Shown here one piece after another: positions 24,751-36,232 of a DNA stretch of 64,000 nucleotides. How positions within the stretch are numbered: the stretch's first letter is position 1; each line of letters starts with the position of its first letter. A program made the position numbers and the translations under genes. The stretch lies in the NCBI GenBank assembly GCA_029891385.1, contig CM057224.1:35035005-35099004 (forward strand), written 5' to 3'. This DNA is from Erythroxylum novogranatense. Lineage: Eukaryota > Streptophyta > Magnoliopsida > Malpighiales > Erythroxylaceae. The notes under the pieces were generated by a model that saw only the letters and a program-made list of their open reading frames with translations, did not search any database and was not told the origin of the DNA.

Positions 24751-25724
24751 TTATACTTAACTTTTGCTCAGCTGCTAACCAAAGTATAAAGTAGCCTTAA
24801 AAAATTTCAGATCCCAATATCAGCCTAGAGAGGGGGGAAGATAATGAGCGGACCAAGTAGTAAAATATCAAATATTTGGAAAATAAGTAAATATTATAAT
24901 TTATAAAAATTTAATAATAATAATAATAATAAATCTATTTTTGTAAAGATATTTTAATTATTTAGACTCAATAACCTCACATGTCTTTAAACTGACTTGA
25001 ATACCGCAGAAGTGATTAATGCTCTGCACCTCCGTTAAGTACTTTATACGGGCAGTGGCACGTGACGAGCATTTTCGGGGAAGCTTCTAAAGTGAAAGAC
25101 TAGCCAATAAGTGACGAAGACATACACGTGGAGGCCATCGAGTTGGTCTCACGTGGAATCACATGGGACCATGCCTAAGTCGGTGGTTGGTTTCCAAAGT
25201 AATTTAATTTACAAGTCCATGTACAGTTTCTCCGAAGTCCAAATTAATATTGGTCAGGAGAATATGGAAAGGAGACTTTATCCTTTGTCCTATTTTTTTA
25301 TATCAAATTTGTCTTTTTTAATCTCAACCTTTTAATTATGTGAGACTCATATAAATAAAAGATTCAGATTCACGAGAATATGATTGATATACAATAAATA
25401 AGACACAGAATCTCCGGTGTATAGAAAGGGGACTTCACGTAAATGATTCATTGTTGATTCTCTATTGTCCAAACCAAGGAAACGACACTCCTTTGCTAAC
25501 CTGATTGTTGAAAATAAAGCAAATAAATAAAATTTTAATTCTATAACATAATAACAAAATCCAAATTTTAAAAATTAAATAAATTATTTTAAAATTTTTA
25601 GAGGAAAAAGCATTTCAGTCTCACGAGTTGCGAACTCTTATTATCACGCAACTAATTTATTTCACCGTTATCAAAAGGGGGAGGGTTCCTTATTAGTCCG
25701 TACAACACATGGTGGGCCCATTTT

Positions 25725-25856
25725 GCCGACGTGGCATAGCCAGGTCACAAATATCACGCTCCGTCCGTGAGTGACTCGTGGACTATTTTAGCCAACCGCC
25801 GACGCCCACGCTCGTGCCTACTCTTGAGCCCTTCATCACGTGTTGGGTTACACGTG
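25725..25856 (+). promoter_or_regulatory. ABRE/G-box and DRE-type motifs upstream of the TPR gene
   Basis: GCCGAC (25725-25730) overlaps GACGTGGC (25728-25735). A second GCCGAC lies at 25798-25803. CACGTG occurs at 25837-25842 and 25851-25856. GCCGAC is the core of the drought/cold DRE/CRT site; CACGTG and ACGTGGC are G-box/ABRE cores. All are within about 340 bp of the start codon. A TATA-like CTATTAATAG lies near 25914. That these sites act is inference. Confidence 0.5.
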
Positions 25857-26058
25857 CCTCCATCTCCTTCTATCTCAAGTCAACTCAGTCGCCCGATCAA
25901 CGGCCTTACATCTTCTATTAATAGTCGACCATCAAACGCACGAATAGAGTAGCAAACTAAAGTGTAGCTTCACCGTCCTAGTTCAGACTTCAGTGGAAGT
26001 GCTTTCGAGTTTGAGTTTGTAGATTCTGTTCTAAGTTTTAACTTGTAACTTGTAAGCC

Positions 26059-27001
26059 ATGAAAGCCGTCCTCGTGAGAACAGGTTCAGTCTCGGTCAAA
26101 CAGCCGGTTCTTCCTGTTTCACCCAAAGTCTCACTCACCCGTAACAACTCATTCACCGCCGGCGAGAACAACACCGGCTCTTCCCCCAGAATTTCTCTAC
26201 ACATGGACACCGCTGGCCGCCGACACTCTGCTCCGATTCGGCGTGCCTTTTCGGAGAGTGACGTCGTTAGATCGTCTCAGCTGGAGGCTCCTTCGTGGAA
26301 GTTGCCAGCAAGAATACCGGAAGAGAAAGAGGCGGAGGAGGAGCGTGATCGGGCCCCATTTTATCCAAAGAAAGAAGGTTACGCTGGAGCCTGGCCGGAC
26401 AACGGGATCACAACGGAGGAGCTGTGGTTCTCCGGTGGAGGATTCGACAAAGGAAAGAGATCAGGCGGAGGAATCGGCGGAGATAAGAGGAAGCTCGGAG
26501 ATTACTACAAACAGATGTTGAAGTCGAACCCTGGCAATTCTTTACTCCTCAGAAACTACGGAAAATACTTGCACGAGGTAATAATCTAAATGATGAAGTT
26601 AGTCAAGAATCAAGATGGACATGTTAATCATTTTATCAACTAATAAACGATGAATGATGGTTTAAAGGTGGAAGGAGATACAGAGGGAGCGGAAGAGTAC
26701 TACGGGAGGGCAATACTGGCGAATCCAGGCGATGGGGAGGTACTGTCTTTGTACGGGAAGTTGATATGGGACACCCGTGGTGACAGTGAAAGAGCACAGG
26801 CCTATTTTGGTCAAGCAATGATCAGCTCTCCTAATGATTGGTATGGTAATCTTACAAAAGTTTCTTTGTATAAATCTTAGCTGAAACGAGATTATAAATC
26901 TTCTGACGAAAATTTGCAGCATGGTATTGGGATCTTATGCGCATTTCATGTGGGAAGCAGAAGCAGAAGAAGAAGAAGAAAGAAGAGGAATTCGATGGTA
27001 A
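26059..27001 (+). CDS. TPR-like superfamily protein, three exons, 257 aa
   Basis: I model three exons: 26059-26577, 26668-26840 and 26920-27001. Introns are GT-AG (donors at 26578 and 26841; acceptors end at 26667 and 26919). The splice phases are consistent and give one frame ending at TAA 26999-27001. The N-terminal third is basic and Ser/Thr-rich, with the RRHSAPIRRAFSESD motif seen in a small plant-specific family (for example Arabidopsis At5g20190-like proteins). The C-terminal third has about two to three TPR-like helical repeats, including LLLRNYGKYLHE, AEEYYGRAILANPGDGEVL and AQAYFGQAM, and ends in an acidic run of Glu. TPRs bind proteins; the partner is unknown. It is a little shorter than relatives I recall, which are nearer 290 aa. 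It is the only intact host gene here. No targeting peptide is evident. Confidence 0.88.
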
Positions 27002-27217
27002 AGGTCAAGTGGTGGCGACACAAGCTCCAATGTTTGCGGCTTTAACTTAGTGATCGTTCTGACGCTGAAAGGAAGAAGAGGAGCTAACTTCAATAACAAG
27101 AAGACAAATAAGATTTACGGCGAATAATTTCTTTGCTTTGTGTATGGTTAAAACTGTAACTTCTGAGCCGCTATCCAATCTAGTGTGCATCCTGTAGACG
27201 GACTGTATAGTATTTCT
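27002..27217 (+). other. 3' flank of the TPR gene
   Basis: Likely 3' UTR and downstream DNA. It ends with GTATTTCT (27210-27217), one copy of the target duplication of the hAT element that follows. Confidence 0.5.
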
Positions 27218-28139
27218 CAATGTTTTAAAAGCCGGATCGGACATTAAACCGGTCGAAGGAAAGGTTTAAGGTTTAGAGGTTCAACCGGTAGTGAACCGCT
27301 ATAAAACCGGTATATAATAAATAAGAAGTAAAACTTATAAGAATAAGTAAAAATAAAATATATTATTGAAACAAAAATACATCAATGTCTATTATTATAT
27401 AATGAATTAATAATAAATAAATATAAGTTTAATATAAATATTAAAATAATAATTAAAATTATAATTATATTTCTGAACCACACAAAATTTAAACTCACGG
27501 ATTCCGGATCCTTCCATTTCTTCTTTCGCCCCTCTTCACTAAACAAATCAAAACTAAAAAGAAAATGTTATTACTCTCCTTGGCTCATCAAATACCTGCC
27601 CAGCACCGATGACACAACTACCAAGAGCTTAGATGTCTACCATCTTTGGAAGAGCTTCCTCAAATGCCCTTGCAACAATCCCATCCTCACATCCATTGCC
27701 CACCAAAGAAGAAGATGAAACCTCAACCATGACCAAGAACTTCAACAATGTCTATGACCTCCCCTCTACCTCCACCTCCAAGTCCCTCAGCACTCACTCA
27801 ACCAACTCCTCCTTCTCCTCCGACACCGACACCGACTTCGACTTTGACATCGACTCTCCTCCTGATCTCGCCACTATCTTTGCCTCCCAACGCTTCTTCT
27901 TCTCCTCCCCCGGCCAATCCAACTCCATCATCGAGTCGACGGACACGCTCCTGAGCCTCAGTCGCCACTCAACGGAGGTATAAATAAAAATCGGACCGGA
28001 CCGTCCGATCCGACCGAAAAAGGTTAAACCGGCCGGTTTTTATACAGAAAGGTTAGTAGGTAAAACCGAACCGAACCAATGAGCGGTTCAGAGGTTTTCC
28101 GGTCAGATCGGACGGTCCGAAGGGGTTTTTAAAACATTG
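27218..28139. mobile_element. hAT-type non-autonomous element carrying an OVATE-family gene fragment
   Basis: The ends are a perfect 13-bp inverted repeat, CAATGTTTTAAAA (27218 onward, and its complement ending at 28139). They are flanked by a perfect 8-bp duplication GTATTTCT (27210-27217 and 28140-28147), the length typical of hAT transposons. Subterminal parts are rich in CCGG-type words (AAACCGGT, GGACCGGACCGTCC). There is no transposase. The middle contains a host-gene fragment (27633-27983), which makes this a Pack-type hAT element. 922 bp in all. Confidence 0.88.
27633..27983 (+). pseudogene. Captured N-terminal fragment of an OVATE family protein gene
   Basis: The 116-codon open stretch contains KNFNNVYDLP, a Ser-rich run, an Asp-rich run, then PPDLATIFASQRFFFSSPG and QSNSIIESTD. 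The FASxRFFFSSPGxSNSI block is a hallmark I recognise from the N-terminal half of plant OVATE family proteins, which are transcriptional regulators. Near the start, an alternative frame reads WKSFLKCPC, like the usual OFP N-terminus, so one small indel lies around 27645-27650. The conserved C-terminal OVATE domain is missing: the sequence runs into the transposon's GC-rich end and stops at 27981-27983. It was presumably copied from an OFP gene elsewhere in this genome. Any expression or antisense role is speculation. Confidence 0.72.
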
Positions 28140-28147
28140 GTATTTCT

Positions 28148-28450
28148 TCATTTTCTTCTTCTTTTCTTACAACAAATTCTCATGACGTGACGTTCCGACT
28201 CTCTGATCGGATGAAGGTGCACATGGATGTAAAGGTGATTGGGTGGGTTGAGAATTTGAACTCGTAATTGCAGGATTGCCTCGTATTAAATAATAAAAAC
28301 AAAATTTGGGAGAGGATTAAGAAACCGAAAAGAGTAAATGTATTTATAAGGTTTTTGGATTTTCTTGGTTTTGTATCATACAATTAGACCTATGCGGATG
28401 ACATGGTAGATTACTGAATAGCCAAAAGGCAGGCATGGCTTCACGAAGCA
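28148..28450. other. Intergenic DNA between two hAT elements
   Basis: No gene seen. The short minus-strand ORF (28180-28383) has no recognisable motif. ACCCACAG follows at 28451-28458. Confidence 0.4.
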
Positions 28451-28458
28451 ACCCACAG

Positions 28459-30068
28459 CAATGGTACGAATTTTGTACCGTACCGGTTAGTGCAAACGAC
28501 GTCACGCATGCATCGGCTAGAAATCGATAATTCAGCGTGTTTATTTGTACCGGTTTTAAATTCCGCTCGGTACCGGCCGTTTTCGGTTGGTACCGGCTGG
28601 TGTACCGTAAAATATCGGTCCATTCCGGTAAATGTTATTAAGTCCAGGGACCATTTTGCAAAAAAAAAAGATAACCCTAAAAGTCTAAAACTCAAAATCG
28701 AACCCCCCACCCCCCGGTTGCTTCTCTCTGCCGCCTCACTCACGCTCTTCTCTCTCTCTCTTCTACCTTCGATTCTTCTCTCTTACCGTCGTTTTCCTCT
28801 CTCCGGCGACGTCCCTCCCTGGTCTGGTGGTGGTCTCCTCCTCTTCTCCACGACGTCTCCTGTCTTCAACTCTATCGTGGAATCGCAACTCTTCTCCTCC
28901 TCTTCGGCTTGCCTCGCGTCCTCAACTCTCCATCACGTTCGTCTTCATCGCGCATCTGGGTTTGTGGGTTACATCTTCATCGCGTCTTCATCAGATCTGG
29001 TCCATCCATTCGGCTTGCCACCGATCCACCAAACGCACGTTACGCACCACCGAAGGCATTTTTTTGGGTTTGTGTTTTATGATTTATGTTATTCATCGTG
29101 TTTTACACTTGTTTCTACTTGATTTAACAATTTATTGTGTTGGATGATGGATTGGTTTATTTCTGGTGTTGAGTTGAAGTTGAAATGCGTATCCGTGGTT
29201 GAAGTTGAAGGCTTGAAGCCTTGTTTCAATTATGTTTGTATTTTCTGCCGGTGTTAGTTGAAAGTTGAAGTTGAAAATTGGAGGCCTATACTTGCGGCTG
29301 TGCTGACCTAAATGAAAATTGAAGTTGAACTGTTGAAGCCTAGTTGAAGTTGAAGCAGCTGCTCGAAGGGTTTGTGATTGTCTGTTATGTTGTGATTGAT
29401 GAAGAGTTGAATTGTTGAAGTTGATTCTGTTATGCTATGCGGATGGTGTATTGAACATTTAACAATTCGATTCAAAGAATGTTGAAGAATTAATGTTGAA
29501 ATTACATTTGTCATTTCTGTAATTGTGATTTGGAAATTGGAATTTGAAATTGGGTAGATTGGACTTAGTAATCTGGTAGTAATATAGATATGTTGTTTTG
29601 TAAATTGTAAGTTGTGTTTGGTACTTTGGTATTGAATTTAGATTTTGGCCAATTTTCATATAATTATAAATAGTTATCTTGTAAGGAGTTAGAACTTTAA
29701 GCGTTAAATGTAATTGGTATATACAAAATTAAAATATATAAAATCAATTGGTATAATTATTAATTAATAAAACATAATGCAATAATGCATATTAAGTAAA
29801 ATTAACAATTTTAATAAAAGTTTAGAAATATATGTTTGAACTCTTTATTATATTAAAATATATATAATTAAACAGTAAACTAGTAAAGTATACTGATACA
29901 ATTGTATAATATATTAATATAGACTATTTTGTAATTTTTAAAAAATTTAGGGACTATTTTATAAATTTAAAAAATATCTCGAAACGGTACCCGGTACCGA
30001 CCGATACCGTATCATTCCGTTCCAGAGCCCAATCCGATACCAAGTCCGATATGATATTCATAACATTG
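28459..30068. mobile_element. hAT-type non-autonomous element (1610 bp)
   Basis: Flanked by a perfect 8-bp duplication ACCCACAG (28451-28458 and 30069-30076). The ends are CAATGGTACGAATTTT on the left and, read inward, CAATGTTATGAATATC on the right: imperfect inverted repeats starting CAATG. GGTACCG-type words fill both subterminal parts. The interior has a CT-rich, 5' UTR-like stretch (28680-28830), an ORF 28490-29122 with no recognisable domain, and a degenerate TTGAAGTTGAAG array (about 29170-29430). The right end, TTTAGGGACTATTTTATAAA, is shared with the element at 37591-38837. No transposase is visible. Confidence 0.85.
29170..29430. repeat. Degenerate GTTGAA/TTGAAG array
   Basis: Many imperfect copies of TTGAAGTTGAAG occur inside the hAT element. 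No coding meaning is apparent. Confidence 0.6.
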
Positions 30069-30076
30069 ACCCACAG

Positions 30077-30690
30077 TTTGAAGCTGTCGTGCGCCTGCTT
30101 TGACCACTTCTACCCCATACGAACATTCCATGAACCTAGGCCTTAAACAGGTTCTATTCTTAGTTTAAGTGTGTTCAGGCCACTCCGAAAAGATTAGCAT
30201 CCATTAGACTATGTTTATGCATTCTCGACCCAAGTTCCACCTAAACTCGGCGGAAGGACGTAAAATTGGAACTGCACGTTCAAGAAGGATATGAAATAAT
30301 TAACAAATTATATACATCTATATTCTAGACTTTGGATCAAACACTTTGGAATTACAATTGGAACCCGAATTTTAATAAAGATTTGATAACGTGAGCGTTT
30401 TAAATTCTTTGAATTTAGTTAGCTTATTATAATATGGATTAAAAAAGTCAAATTCAACCATAACTTTTTTATTAAATTTTAATTTAAAGCTAAACCTTTC
30501 CACATTGACGTTTCATAAACTTTCAGTTTAAACCCTAACTTAATTTTCTCTTATCAAATACATTTTCTACCTAAAAGATAAGGTCAAAATTTTTATAAAA
30601 TTTACAACTTTTATTTTTCTCTTCGTTCATCTCTCTTGTGTGATCTCTGTCTCTCACTATCTTTCTTAACTCTACTATTAGTAGATTGTT
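30077..30690. other. AT-rich intergenic DNA
   Basis: This is the continuation of the sequence interrupted by the hAT element at 28459. No ORF of note. Confidence 0.4.
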
Positions 30691-31120
30691 GGTTTTATTA
30701 GGGATAGTCATGGGAATTGGTGCGGGAGATTTCTCCACAATATTGGCCGAGCCTCACCGATAATCGCTGAATTCTGGGAAGTTCACTCAGGACTTCATCT
30801 AGCCTGAACGTTGGGTTTCCAATGTGTGATCATCGTAGTCAATTTTTTAGAGGTGATTAATATTCTCTCATCTTCGTTTATTCCTACGACTGAGTATTCT
30901 TTTTTGATGATAGGTATCCGTGACTTTCTACACCATGCGTGGGAGGCGAAGGTTCAACACGTGTATCGAGAAGGGAACCAGAGTGCAAATAGTCTGACTT
31001 CCATTGCTGCTCTCTCAACCACAAGCCTTCGGACTCTTTAGGAGCCACCGCCACTAGTCATGCTGTATATGCACCGGGATCAGCATGGATTGAATGATGT
31101 AATATAATAGATGATTGGAA
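30690..31120 (+). pseudogene. RNase H-like C-terminus of a plant LINE (RVT_3 type), remnant
   Basis: The translation across frames gives a recognisable tail: GFQCVIIVVNFLEVINIL, then IRDFLHHAWEAKVQHVYREGN and QSANSLTSIAAL, then an EPPP word (about 30810-31060). HVYREGNxxAN is the signature around the last active-site region of the RNase H-like domain found in plant L1 LINEs and related reverse-transcriptase genes. The earlier catalytic residues are lost or out of frame. The segment ends in TGCAAAAAAAGCG, perhaps the relic of a poly-A tail, shortly before the CACTA end. Confidence 0.7.
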
Positions 31121-31195
31121 TTACCTATGCAAAAAAAGCGTAGACTAAAACTCTAGACTCTTGTAAAATTAGTAGCAAATACAAAAACTAGTTAT

Positions 31196-32160
31196 CACTA
31201 CAACAAAAATGACAAACGGTAACAGGTGATAAGAGCTATTAAATATGAATGGTAACACTAATGAGTATGCTATGACAGCCTATGTTACTAAATATATGGT
31301 GCTTTAGTAACAGTTTTGACATGTTATTGTCGAGTTTAATATGACATTTATTGATAGCTATAAATGCATTTATATTATATTTTATAAGTGCTATAAATTA
31401 GTTATTTATAACATTTTAAAATGTTATATATTAACTTTTTAATATCCTTAAATTCTTTGTAGATATGTATTTTGTAATGCTTTGAAATGTTAAAAGCGAT
31501 TTTTCATAACATTGTTTAAATGACATTATTGAGTTTGTTTTAGTATTTATTAATAACTATAAATAATTTTATGTTACATTTATAAATATTATTAATTAAC
31601 TATTTATAACATTTTTCAACTATTACTGATTAGCTTTTCACAACATTATTAAAGAGTTATAAACATGAATTTTGTAACATTTTAAAATATTATAGATAAG
31701 TTTTCCATGCCATTGATAGAATGTTGTTGTTGAGTTTATTCTAGTATTTATTAATAGCTACAAATGATTTTATATTATATTTTATAAATGTTATTAATTA
31801 GCTATTTGTAACATTTTGAACTATTATGTATTAAATTTTTCAACATCATTAACATGTAGTAGATATGAATTTTGTAACATTTTAAAATGTTATAGATAAT
31901 TTTCTATGACATTGATAGAATGTTATTGTTGAGTTTATTATAGCATTTATTAATAGTTACAAATGATTTTATATTATATTTTATAAATATTATTAATTAA
32001 CTATTTGTAATATTTTGAACTATTATATATTAACTTTTGCAACATCATTAACATGTAGTAGATATGAAATTTGTAACATTTTAAAAATGTTATAGATGAA
32101 TTTTCCATGACATTGATAGAATGTTATTGTTTAGTTTATTATAGCATTGTTGATGCTATT
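31196..32160. mobile_element. Left end of a CACTA-type transposon with subterminal repeat array
   Basis: CACTACAACAAAAAT at 31196 is the classical terminal inverted repeat of plant CACTA (En/Spm) elements. It is followed by a GGTAAC-containing stretch and then by a tandem array. I could not find the matching right terminus (TTTTGTTGTAGTG) in the window. The element may be truncated, or split by the Sirevirus insertion at 35033. Confidence 0.6.
31310..32150. repeat. Tandem array, period about 200 bp, about 4 copies
   Basis: The phrase CATTGATAGAATGTTATTG followed by GAGTTTATT and CATTTATTAATAG recurs at about 31710, 31910 and 32110, with diverged copies near 31320 and 31510. Spacing is about 200 bp. 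Within each unit the word AACATTTT/AAAATGTTAT is itself palindromic. Confidence 0.8.
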
Positions 32161-35027
32161 ATAATAGTGTTACTAATATATCTTGTGTAACTTATATAAA
32201 TAATGATACACTAATGTGGAAACAAATTTATAAATGTAAAATCTTTTCAAAACATATTTTTTTGTTCATCAAAGATGAGCAAATCATAGATAATGAACAC
32301 ATAGGCACTGATAACAAAAAGCAATAAAATATGTCTCTAAATCGTTATTCCAAAATAGTTTTTAAATTATTGAAACAAAAACTGGCTACCATATCATCTT
32401 CAATTTTCAAGTGCTACCTTCTCATGAATAATACCCTTGACTTTCACAATCTACAACCATTGAAACAAAAGTCATCAGTATATTTTTCAAAGATAGCGAG
32501 AATGACATAACATTAAACAAAAATAAAAAGGAAATTCACTTTTAATGTTTTCATAAAATTTGAAAAATAAAAGAAATCAAAACTAAAACTCAAACAAATA
32601 AAACTTTTTACTAAATTTAAAAACAAAACAAAAACTAAAACATGAAGAAACAAACATATCCCTAATTAATAACAAGGTCTTTTAAATAATAAATTGCATG
32701 CTATTAATCTACCAACTTAAATTAATTAAATTTGATATCAAACTAATAATTTAAAATAATTACAATAAAATATTATTTTAAATCAAGTCAAATTTAAGAA
32801 AAAATTTAGATCACAATTCATGCAAGGTCTTTTCAAGATGATGATCATGCTCGAGCCGCATCCTAATTGCTGCATCTTAGATCAGTCCATGTGTAATCCA
32901 AGTTTCAATGATCTGGGAGTTTGATTAGTCAAATCATATTCCCAGAGATAAGTATGCATCCATTACAATGATAACACCTATCAGTAATATCATCAGAGTA
33001 TGGTTTTCAACACTATTATCCACTTTGGGGTCCTTATAATATGTGATTTTAGATTGATTCCATTGTTCCTCTGCATTTTCATAAAAAGAACTATCTATTG
33101 ATACATATAGAGTGTATGTTTTTATCATTTAATCACACTGTAAAAGCAGCTAAGAACATTGCTCAAGTTAGCATAACTGACTTTAATGCCAAAACATTTG
33201 TAAGAGCTAGATTGATCTTGATGTTCAGCCAAACTGCATTATAAAATAACAAGAAAGCTACAGGATAGGTGACCTTTAACTTTCCTAACTTGGGTAATCA
33301 TAACCTGTGAAGCCTAATCAAATGTCCATACAGGAAAAGGGGTTGGAAAGTATAAGCATTGAAGCATCAGCATGAAGCAACATTGGTCCAACATAACAAA
33401 GATTAATCAAGAAATTGTCAGGTAGATAAGGGGATAAGTGTTTTCCAAGGAATTTAGAACTATGGTATTAAGTGACGAGACGCATCTCTTACTCTCAAGA
33501 AGTCACACCTTTTAGAGTGTGTTTAAAGCTAATGTGATCTTGAGAACTAATAAGCTAGACCACATCTTCCTCGAGAGTTACTAAAGAATGGAACTATTGC
33601 ATAGAAAAAAAAAACTGAGTATGTCATTGATTAGGACCAAGCTAAAATTATGGCATTCAAATATAAAGAGTGAGACATAGGAAAGTGCCTACAACTTATC
33701 AAACCGACACAAAAGTCAAGGTTTTGTCTGTTGAAAAGAGTGCAACAGAAGAGAGGCATATGAAGTCAAAATAATAGAAATTAGACAATTAGAATTGAAA
33801 TCATTGACGACATTTTAATTTCCACTGAGGTAAATGTTGAAAACATCAAAGAACTGGAACTTATACTGTTATAGCATTACAAGATTGGAAATATACACTG
33901 CCAAAAAAAAACTACTGCAAATTACACTCTAACAAGATAAAAGAAATCTCACTTTACCTAATATATAAAGTGGTATACTGATTCCGGTAGAATATTTGAC
34001 TATTGTTATCCGATAAAAAAGTGATTCAGTTGCTGCTGGTCAATTGTCCGAATGATCGTTTCTTCAAAGAGAGTTCGTACTATAGTAACCGATTGCAGAT
34101 GTTGCGAAGGGTTGATGAGACCACTCATTAAATGAATATTATCCGTCATGTGAGGTTGGAAAGCTCATTCCATTTTTTAGATGGTCACAAGCAGTGGGAC
34201 ATAACCACTTCAGCATGTTTGGGCCTAAAACCTGAGAGTGATAGCAGTGAGATACTACTGCCTTAAGATCTCAACATGTATGAAACCCGACAGGACACAT
34301 ATAAGCATATGTGCATAAATATAAAATGCATCAACCTATCAAGAAAGAGAGTGCGAGAGATACCAAAGTAATATTCTTGTAATAAATTCATTTCCTTCAA
34401 TAAATTCATATAAAATAAGCCATGTCACATATTAGGCACGAGAATTGATATTATACCTCTATAGTAGTCATATTCTAAGTTATGAGGTAAAAATGCCAAC
34501 CCAAAATTGCTTAATGAAACCATCATTACCTTAGAAAGAACCAAAAAAATACGACATCAATTTTAATTTAGGAAAAGAATCCGAATAGTAATGTAGTATA
34601 GAGGCAAGGTAGAGTTGGAGCATATATGGCATGTTTCAAAAATACAAGAACTTTATGCATTTTAATAAGTTCAACAATGAAAAACTAGAATTACATAGAG
34701 AAAAAAGGAACAACGAAAAGCTAATAACCACTTACATAAAAAAGCTTGAGAGGAAGCTTTCCTTTGAAATTCATGAGCTAGTTTACATAACATCTGCAAC
34801 TGTGAAAACACAATGTCCAGAAGAAATCCTCGATGATTACATACAGCGGCTATTTACAATAAAATTACAATGAGATTAGATCACATTTTTCATTCAAATA
34901 ATCAAAAGCCTCACTGCAATTATCAAAAACAATGCGATAAGTACTCATTCCAAATCAGATCACTCAATCAACCTTTTCATCTAATAGATCATTAGAATAA
35001 AACACAAAAAACACAAATTTGACCCAA
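32161..35027. other. Unassigned AT-rich DNA, probably transposon interior
   Basis: No gene can be supported. The minus-strand ORF 32934-33128 reads ITYYKDPKVDNS, faintly reminiscent of the YY..DP block of CACTA DUF4216-type proteins; given the CACTA end at 31196 this is worth a search but is weak. The plus ORF 34631-34873 is Lys/Glu-rich and unrecognised. The stretch ends at the Sirevirus target site. Confidence 0.4.
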
Positions 35028-35032
35028 CAATG

Positions 35033-36175
35033 TGTTAAGTCAACATGACTTTACTTAAATATGATTTTGATGTATAACAAAAAGAGCTCAAATACAAAGA
35101 AAACAAAAGCAGGCAGGTCGAATACGATTTAAGATGCATACGCATTTAAGTCGGACACAGACGAACTTAGACACAGACGAAGTTGAAATAACTGAAGTCA
35201 GATACAAATGCAAAGCAGACGCAGACGCAAATGCAAAGCAGACGCAGACGCAGACGCAAATGCAAAGCAGACGCAGACGCAAATACAAAAGCAGACGCAG
35301 ACGCAAATACAAAATAGACGCAGACGCAAATACAAAAGCAGACGCAGACGCAAATAAAAAACAGACGCAGACGCAAATGCAAAGCAGACGCAGACGCAAA
35401 TACAAAAACAGACGCAGACGCAGACGCAAATACAAAAGCAGACGCAGACGCAAATACAAAGCAGACACAGACGCAAGAGTCAGTTCGAGTTAGTTACAGA
35501 ACTCAACTGATTAACCGTTTCTTTAAAGATTCAAGATTCAAGAATCAAGAAGCAGTTGGAGACGAAGGCTATAAATACAAGTCGAAGTCGAAGATTGAAA
35601 AGTTACAAAACTTACTGAAAGTTACGGAAAGCTTACACAAAACAGTTTTACAAAGAGCTTACAGATACTTATACGAAATAGCGAGAAAAATTACTACGTG
35701 AGAAAAAGTGATTTTGTTGAGTGCTATTTTTCTGTAACAAGTGTTCAAATATTTTTCGAGAAGAAAAGTTGTACAGATAGCTTGCAGAGGCTAAGTGTGA
35801 AAGAATACTGGTTGTAGAGACCTGAAGAGGCTCGTGAAAGAATACTTGTAACGATTGAAGAGATAGTGAAATCTCAGAAGAAACTCTGAGGACTGGACGT
35901 AGCCCACGGTTTGGGGTGAACCAGGATAAATCTTCGTGTCTACCACTCTTACTCTCTCTCTCTATTTTAGTTTCAAAATATCTCATTACTTATTTTTTTA
36001 TATACACAATATTGAAAAGTTTGATTAATTAGAATCTATAAAATTACAGAAGAATTTTATTTCTTCAACTAGTTCGAAAAGATTTATAAAAAAGGAGAAT
36101 ACACAATTCAACCCCCCCTTCTCGTGCATTCTAATATCGTTTTCTAAGTGCTGTATTAACGTGTGATTCACTTCA
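35033..36175 (+). repeat. 5' LTR of the Sirevirus-type element
   Basis: 1143 bp, paired with 44920-46043 and nearly identical outside the minisatellite and a few small differences near 35085-35150, where the left copy has a different stretch. It contains the minisatellite at about 35210-35475. Confidence 0.95.
35210..35475. repeat. Minisatellite in the 5' LTR (GCAGACGCAGACGCAAATnCAAA)
   Basis: About a dozen copies of a 21-24 bp unit built from GCAGACGCAGACGCAAAT plus ACAAAA or GCAAA. It translates without stops in several frames into Arg/Lys-, Gln/Thr- or Ala/Asp-rich repeats on the plus strand and Leu/Cys-rich repeats on the minus strand. The long ORFs here are therefore artefacts of the repeat. 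Copy number and order differ from the 3' LTR array (45095-45345). Confidence 0.9.
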
Positions 36176-36177
36176 AT

Positions 36178-36189
36178 TGGTATCAGAGC
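36178..36189 (+). other. Primer-binding site of the Sirevirus-type element
   Basis: TGGTATCAGAGC is two bases after the LTR end; complementary to the 3' end of initiator-Met tRNA. Confidence 0.9.
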
Positions 36190-36232
36190 AAGGTATCCAA
36201 GAATCACTTTGGCGAAGTGTGGATTAAAGATA

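Noticed and set aside
26243..26521. 92-aa ORF overlapping exon 1 in another frame
   Set aside because: Shadow of the TPR exon; no start context or homology.
26636..26880. ORF starting MNDGLKVEGD as a separate gene
   Set aside because: The ATG lies in intron 1. The coding part is exon 2 of the TPR gene, shown by the GT-AG borders and matching phases.
28490..29147. 210- and 106-aa ORFs in the hAT element
   Set aside because: They span the CT-rich, Ser/Leu-biased stretch, have no recognisable domain and run through the transposon end; more likely UTR-like DNA.
30086..30150. Minus-strand peptide like the end of a resistance-protein C-JID domain
   Set aside because: Too short and too loose a match to support a call.
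35088..35493. Overlapping ORFs of 70-126 aa on both strands rich in Leu/Cys or Arg/Lys/Gln
   Set aside because: They are translations of the LTR minisatellite, which happens to lack stops; the same occurs at 44922-45378.
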